A DNA stretch of 64,000 nt. It comes from Paenibacillus riograndensis SBR5 (GTDB taxonomy: Bacteria > Bacillota > Bacilli > Paenibacillales > Paenibacillaceae). The position numbers and the translations under genes are program-made. Below the pieces are notes generated by a model. The model saw only the letters and a program-made list of their open reading frames with translations. It searched no databases and was not told the DNA's origin. Shown here piece by piece: positions 61,800-64,000 of the stretch. Each line of letters starts with the position of its first letter. The first letter of the stretch is position 1. Location of the stretch: the NCBI RefSeq assembly GCF_000981585.1, contig NZ_LN831776.1:2495001-2559000 (forward strand). Direction: 5' to 3'.

Positions 61800-63021
61800 C
61801 ATTATTTATATTATAGGCATCGGTGAGGATGGAGCCGGAGGATTGACCCCGGACAGTCTAAGCAAGGTGCAGAGGAGCGAGGTACTGCTCGGCGGGGAGA
61901 GGCAGTTGTCTTTTTTCGGCGGGTATCAAGGGGAAAAGATCGTTCTGAAGAACGGTCTGAAGGCTTTTGCCGATAAGCTGGAGGAAGTGTGGAAGGAGCG
62001 GCGTGCGGTGGTGCTGGCATCCGGTGACCCGCTGTTCTTTGGGATTGCCGGGTATCTTGTCCGCAGATTCGGGCCGGAGCATGTCGAGGTGATTCCGCAT
62101 TACAGCAGTGTCCAGCTTGCTTTTGCCCGGCTTGGGGACAGCTGGCAGGATGCGGAGCTGGTCAGTCTGCATGGACGTCCGATCCGGGGATTGGCCCAAC
62201 GGATAGACGGCAAGCACAAAATCGCCCTGCTCACCGATGAGACCAACACACCAGCGGTTATCGGCGCTTATTTGCGTGAGTTCGGAATGACTGAATATGA
62301 AGCCTTTGTCTGTGAGCGGCTGGGCGGGGGCGAGGAGGTCTGCCGGTTCTGGGAACTGGATGAGCTGGAAAAAGGGAACTTTGCACCTCTGAATGTGGTG
62401 ATTCTGCGGTGGAAGCCGGGAAGCGGGACTGCGGCGGTGCGGCGCGGTTTTGCCTATCCCGATGAAGCTTTCCGCCAGCGGCGCCCGGAAAAAGGTCTGA
62501 TCACCAAACGGGAGGTGCGCGCCCTAGTCCTGTCCGAGCTGAATTTGTTTGAAGAAGCGGTGGTCTGGGACATTGGCTCCGGTTCGGGAGCGGTGGCAGC
62601 CGAATGTGCGCGGATCGCCCGCTGTGGCAAGGTATACGCCATCGAAAAAAGCGCAGAGAATCTGCCGAATATGGAGGCTAACCGCCGTGAATTCCGCGCC
62701 GATTTTGAGATTATCCGTGACAAAGCGCCGCAAGGCCTGGAACGGCTGCCGGACCCGGATGCAGTATTCATTGGCGGAAGCGGAGGCGAGCTCCAGCATA
62801 TTATTGCGCACTGTACGCACCGGCTGCGGCCGGAAGGACGGATAGTGATCGGGGCAATTACAATTGAGACACTGTATACGGGCTTGGAGGCGCTGAAGCT
62901 TGCCGGGATGGCCACCGAGGTGACGCAACTCCAGGCATCAAGGGGCAAGCCGATTCTTGGCATGACCCGTTTTGAGGGGATGAACCCTGTATACGTGGTA
63001 AGCGGGCGCAGGCCGGACTGA
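61792..63021 (+). CDS. cbiET: CbiE-CbiT fusion: cobalt-precorrin-7 C5- and -6B C15-methyltransferase (CobL-like)
   Basis: 409 residues from GTG 61792, inside the end of cbiD. Residues 1-205 are CbiE (IIGIGEDGAGGLTPDSLSKVQRSEVLLGGERQL, VVLASGDPLFFGIAGYLVRRFG). Residues about 225-409 are the CbiT methyltransferase/decarboxylase (VRALVLSELNLFEEAVVWDIGSGSGAVAAECAR, DAVFIGGSGGELQHII). Both SAM sites look intact. Gram-negative aerobes name this fusion CobL. Confidence 0.95.
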   Translation: MADIIYIIGIGEDGAGGLTPDSLSKVQRSEVLLGGERQLSFFGGYQGEKIVLKNGLKAFADKLEEVWKERRAVVLASGDPLFFGIAGYLVRRFGPEHVEVIPHYSSVQLAFARLGDSWQDAELVSLHGRPIRGLAQRIDGKHKIALLTDETNTPAVIGAYLREFGMTEYEAFVCERLGGGEEVCRFWELDELEKGNFAPLNVVILRWKPGSGTAAVRRGFAYPDEAFRQRRPEKGLITKREVRALVLSELNLFEEAVVWDIGSGSGAVAAECARIARCGKVYAIEKSAENLPNMEANRREFRADFEIIRDKAPQGLERLPDPDAVFIGGSGGELQHIIAHCTHRLRPEGRIVIGAITIETLYTGLEALKLAGMATEVTQLQASRGKPILGMTRFEGMNPVYVVSGRRPD

Positions 63022-63147
63022 TTTTGATTTTAACCGTTACTTGTACTCTATCGGCCTTCCTGTTCTATGTGACCAGCTGCTGGCAGAAAGGGTTTAGCCT
63101 AGGCATCGCTGCATAAATAGATTAACTAACCTAAAGGAGGAGCGCTC

Positions 63148-64000
63148 ATGACGACAAGGTTACAAAAAAATACGACGAAACCTCATCTGCACTCCATGGA
63201 TGAGCAGGCTGCCCATGAAGAACAAATCACCGGAGCGGCCATGCAAACTGCAGTTGCAGCATATCATGCTGATGATGAGTATCCGCTGGTGGAGCCTGAG
63301 CTTGCCCCAATCGGAACAGGGACCTTGTACGGAGTGGGTGTAGGTCCGGGTGATCCCGAGCTGATTACGCTCAAAGCCTGCCGTTTGCTGAGGGAATGTC
63401 CGGTAATTGCCTACCCGGCAACCAAAAAGGGCGGGAAATCCTATGCCCACGAAATTGTGGAGATGCATATCAAGGCGGATGAAAAAGTCATGCTGGGACT
63501 TGTCTTTCCGATGACCAGAGACCCCGGGCAGCTGGCAAGCGGCTGGAACCGCACGGCTGAGCTCTGCTGGAACGAGCTGAAGCAGGGCCGGGATGTGGCT
63601 TTTGTGACGGAGGGCGATCCGAATCTGTACAGCACCTTCATTCATCTGGCCCGGTTGATGCAGGAGCTGCATCCTGGCGTGCCGATCGTTTCAATTCCGG
63701 GAATATCGTCGGTGCTGGGCGCCGCTGCCGCGCTTGGACAGCCCCTTGCCGATGGCGATCAGCGGGTGGGGATTATTCCGGCTACCGAGGACCCGGAGGC
63801 CTTGAAGGAAGCGCTGCTGCATCATGATACGGTGGTGTTTTTGAAGGTGGCGAAGGTGCTGGATCTGCTGCTGGATGTGCTCGATGAGCTCGGGCTTGCG
63901 GGAAAAGCATCCGTCGTGACCAAGGTAACCTCTCCTAATGAAACGGTGTGGCGGGACGCCCGCGAGCTGCGTGGCCAGGAGCTTGAATACCTGAGCCTTA
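63148..64000 (+). CDS. cbiL: Cobalt-precorrin-2 C20-methyltransferase, runs off the right edge
   Basis: 284 codons seen from ATG 63148 (AAAGGAGGAGCGCTC upstream). About 55 residues of unrelated, charged N-terminal sequence (with several His and Gln) precede the methyltransferase: YGVGVGPGDPELITLKACRLL, EGDPNLYSTFIHLARLM, IPGISSVLGAAAALGQPLADGD, VVFLKVAKVL, matching CbiL/CobI. It methylates C20 of the early macrocycle. 126 bp from cbiET, with no terminator seen. The open frame reaches position 64000. Confidence 0.92.
   Translation, partial: MTTRLQKNTTKPHLHSMDEQAAHEEQITGAAMQTAVAAYHADDEYPLVEPELAPIGTGTLYGVGVGPGDPELITLKACRLLRECPVIAYPATKKGGKSYAHEIVEMHIKADEKVMLGLVFPMTRDPGQLASGWNRTAELCWNELKQGRDVAFVTEGDPNLYSTFIHLARLMQELHPGVPIVSIPGISSVLGAAAALGQPLADGDQRVGIIPATEDPEALKEALLHHDTVVFLKVAKVLDLLLDVLDELGLAGKASVVTKVTSPNETVWRDARELRGQELEYLSL

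Overview
The window looks like chromosomal DNA of a spore-forming, Gram-positive Paenibacillus-type bacterium. Strong AGGAGG ribosome sites with frequent GTG/TTG starts, a T-box on pheST, the pheST-zapA-mutS2 order, CotF-like coat proteins, a Spo0E-like phosphatase and a giant SLH-anchored surface enzyme all point that way. Coding GC is moderately high and long antisense shadow frames are common. I see no tRNA, rRNA, CRISPR array, integrase or intact insertion sequence. The only mobile-like DNA is a short palindromic element (three copies, one with perfect terminal inverted repeats).

Layout. 0-5 kb: end of ptsI, an intracellular type I pullulanase, and a convergent membrane PAS-GGDEF diguanylate cyclase. 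5-18.5 kb: promoter and T-box (specifier UUC), pheS-pheT, a ZapA with a very long coiled-coil tail, a CuA-type lipoprotein, a second diguanylate cyclase, a small holin-like membrane protein, mutS2, and a DUF350 / mini-membrane-protein / zinc-ribbon cluster. 18.6-26 kb: an MFS carrier, a DcuS/CitA-type kinase and regulator followed by a fumarate-reductase-like flavoprotein lipoprotein, and a DadA-like oxidoreductase. 26-36.7 kb: coat genes, alaR/alaT-like pair, Spo0E-like, MarR divergent from an amidohydrolase, an alpha/beta hydrolase, an APH-type kinase, a methyltransferase, a PduO cobalamin adenosyltransferase, an RluA enzyme and an ArsC-like protein.

36.8-48.7 kb looks like one glycerophosphodiester/glycerol-phosphate unit. 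A 1950-residue secreted S-layer-anchored GDPD, the antiterminator GlpP, a HAD-IIA phosphatase, a UgpB/A/E-like importer (no ATPase gene) and a TIM-barrel isomerase-like protein are linked by two nearly identical leader RNAs. Each leader carries mutually exclusive hairpins ending in an intrinsic terminator, the expected layout for GlpP targets. Next come a PolA-type 5'-3' exonuclease, a GH51 arabinofuranosidase with its own sigma-A promoter, and a convergent ArsR-type regulator.

52.9 kb to the end is an anaerobic cobalamin locus: cobalamin riboswitch plus terminator, the cobalt ECF importer cbiMNQO, then a cbiH-(4Fe-4S)-cbiX fusion, cbiJ, cbiC, cbiD, a cbiE-cbiT fusion and cbiL, which runs off the window. 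Several Cbi proteins carry low-complexity additions: a His-rich tail, six 9-residue repeats in CbiD, and an N-terminal extension in CbiL.

The most unusual signals outside ordinary genes are the paired GlpP-type leaders, the interspersed palindromic element whose stem shows compensatory changes between copies, and three separate families of short hairpin repeats in intergenic DNA, two of them in arrays spaced about 46-66 bp.
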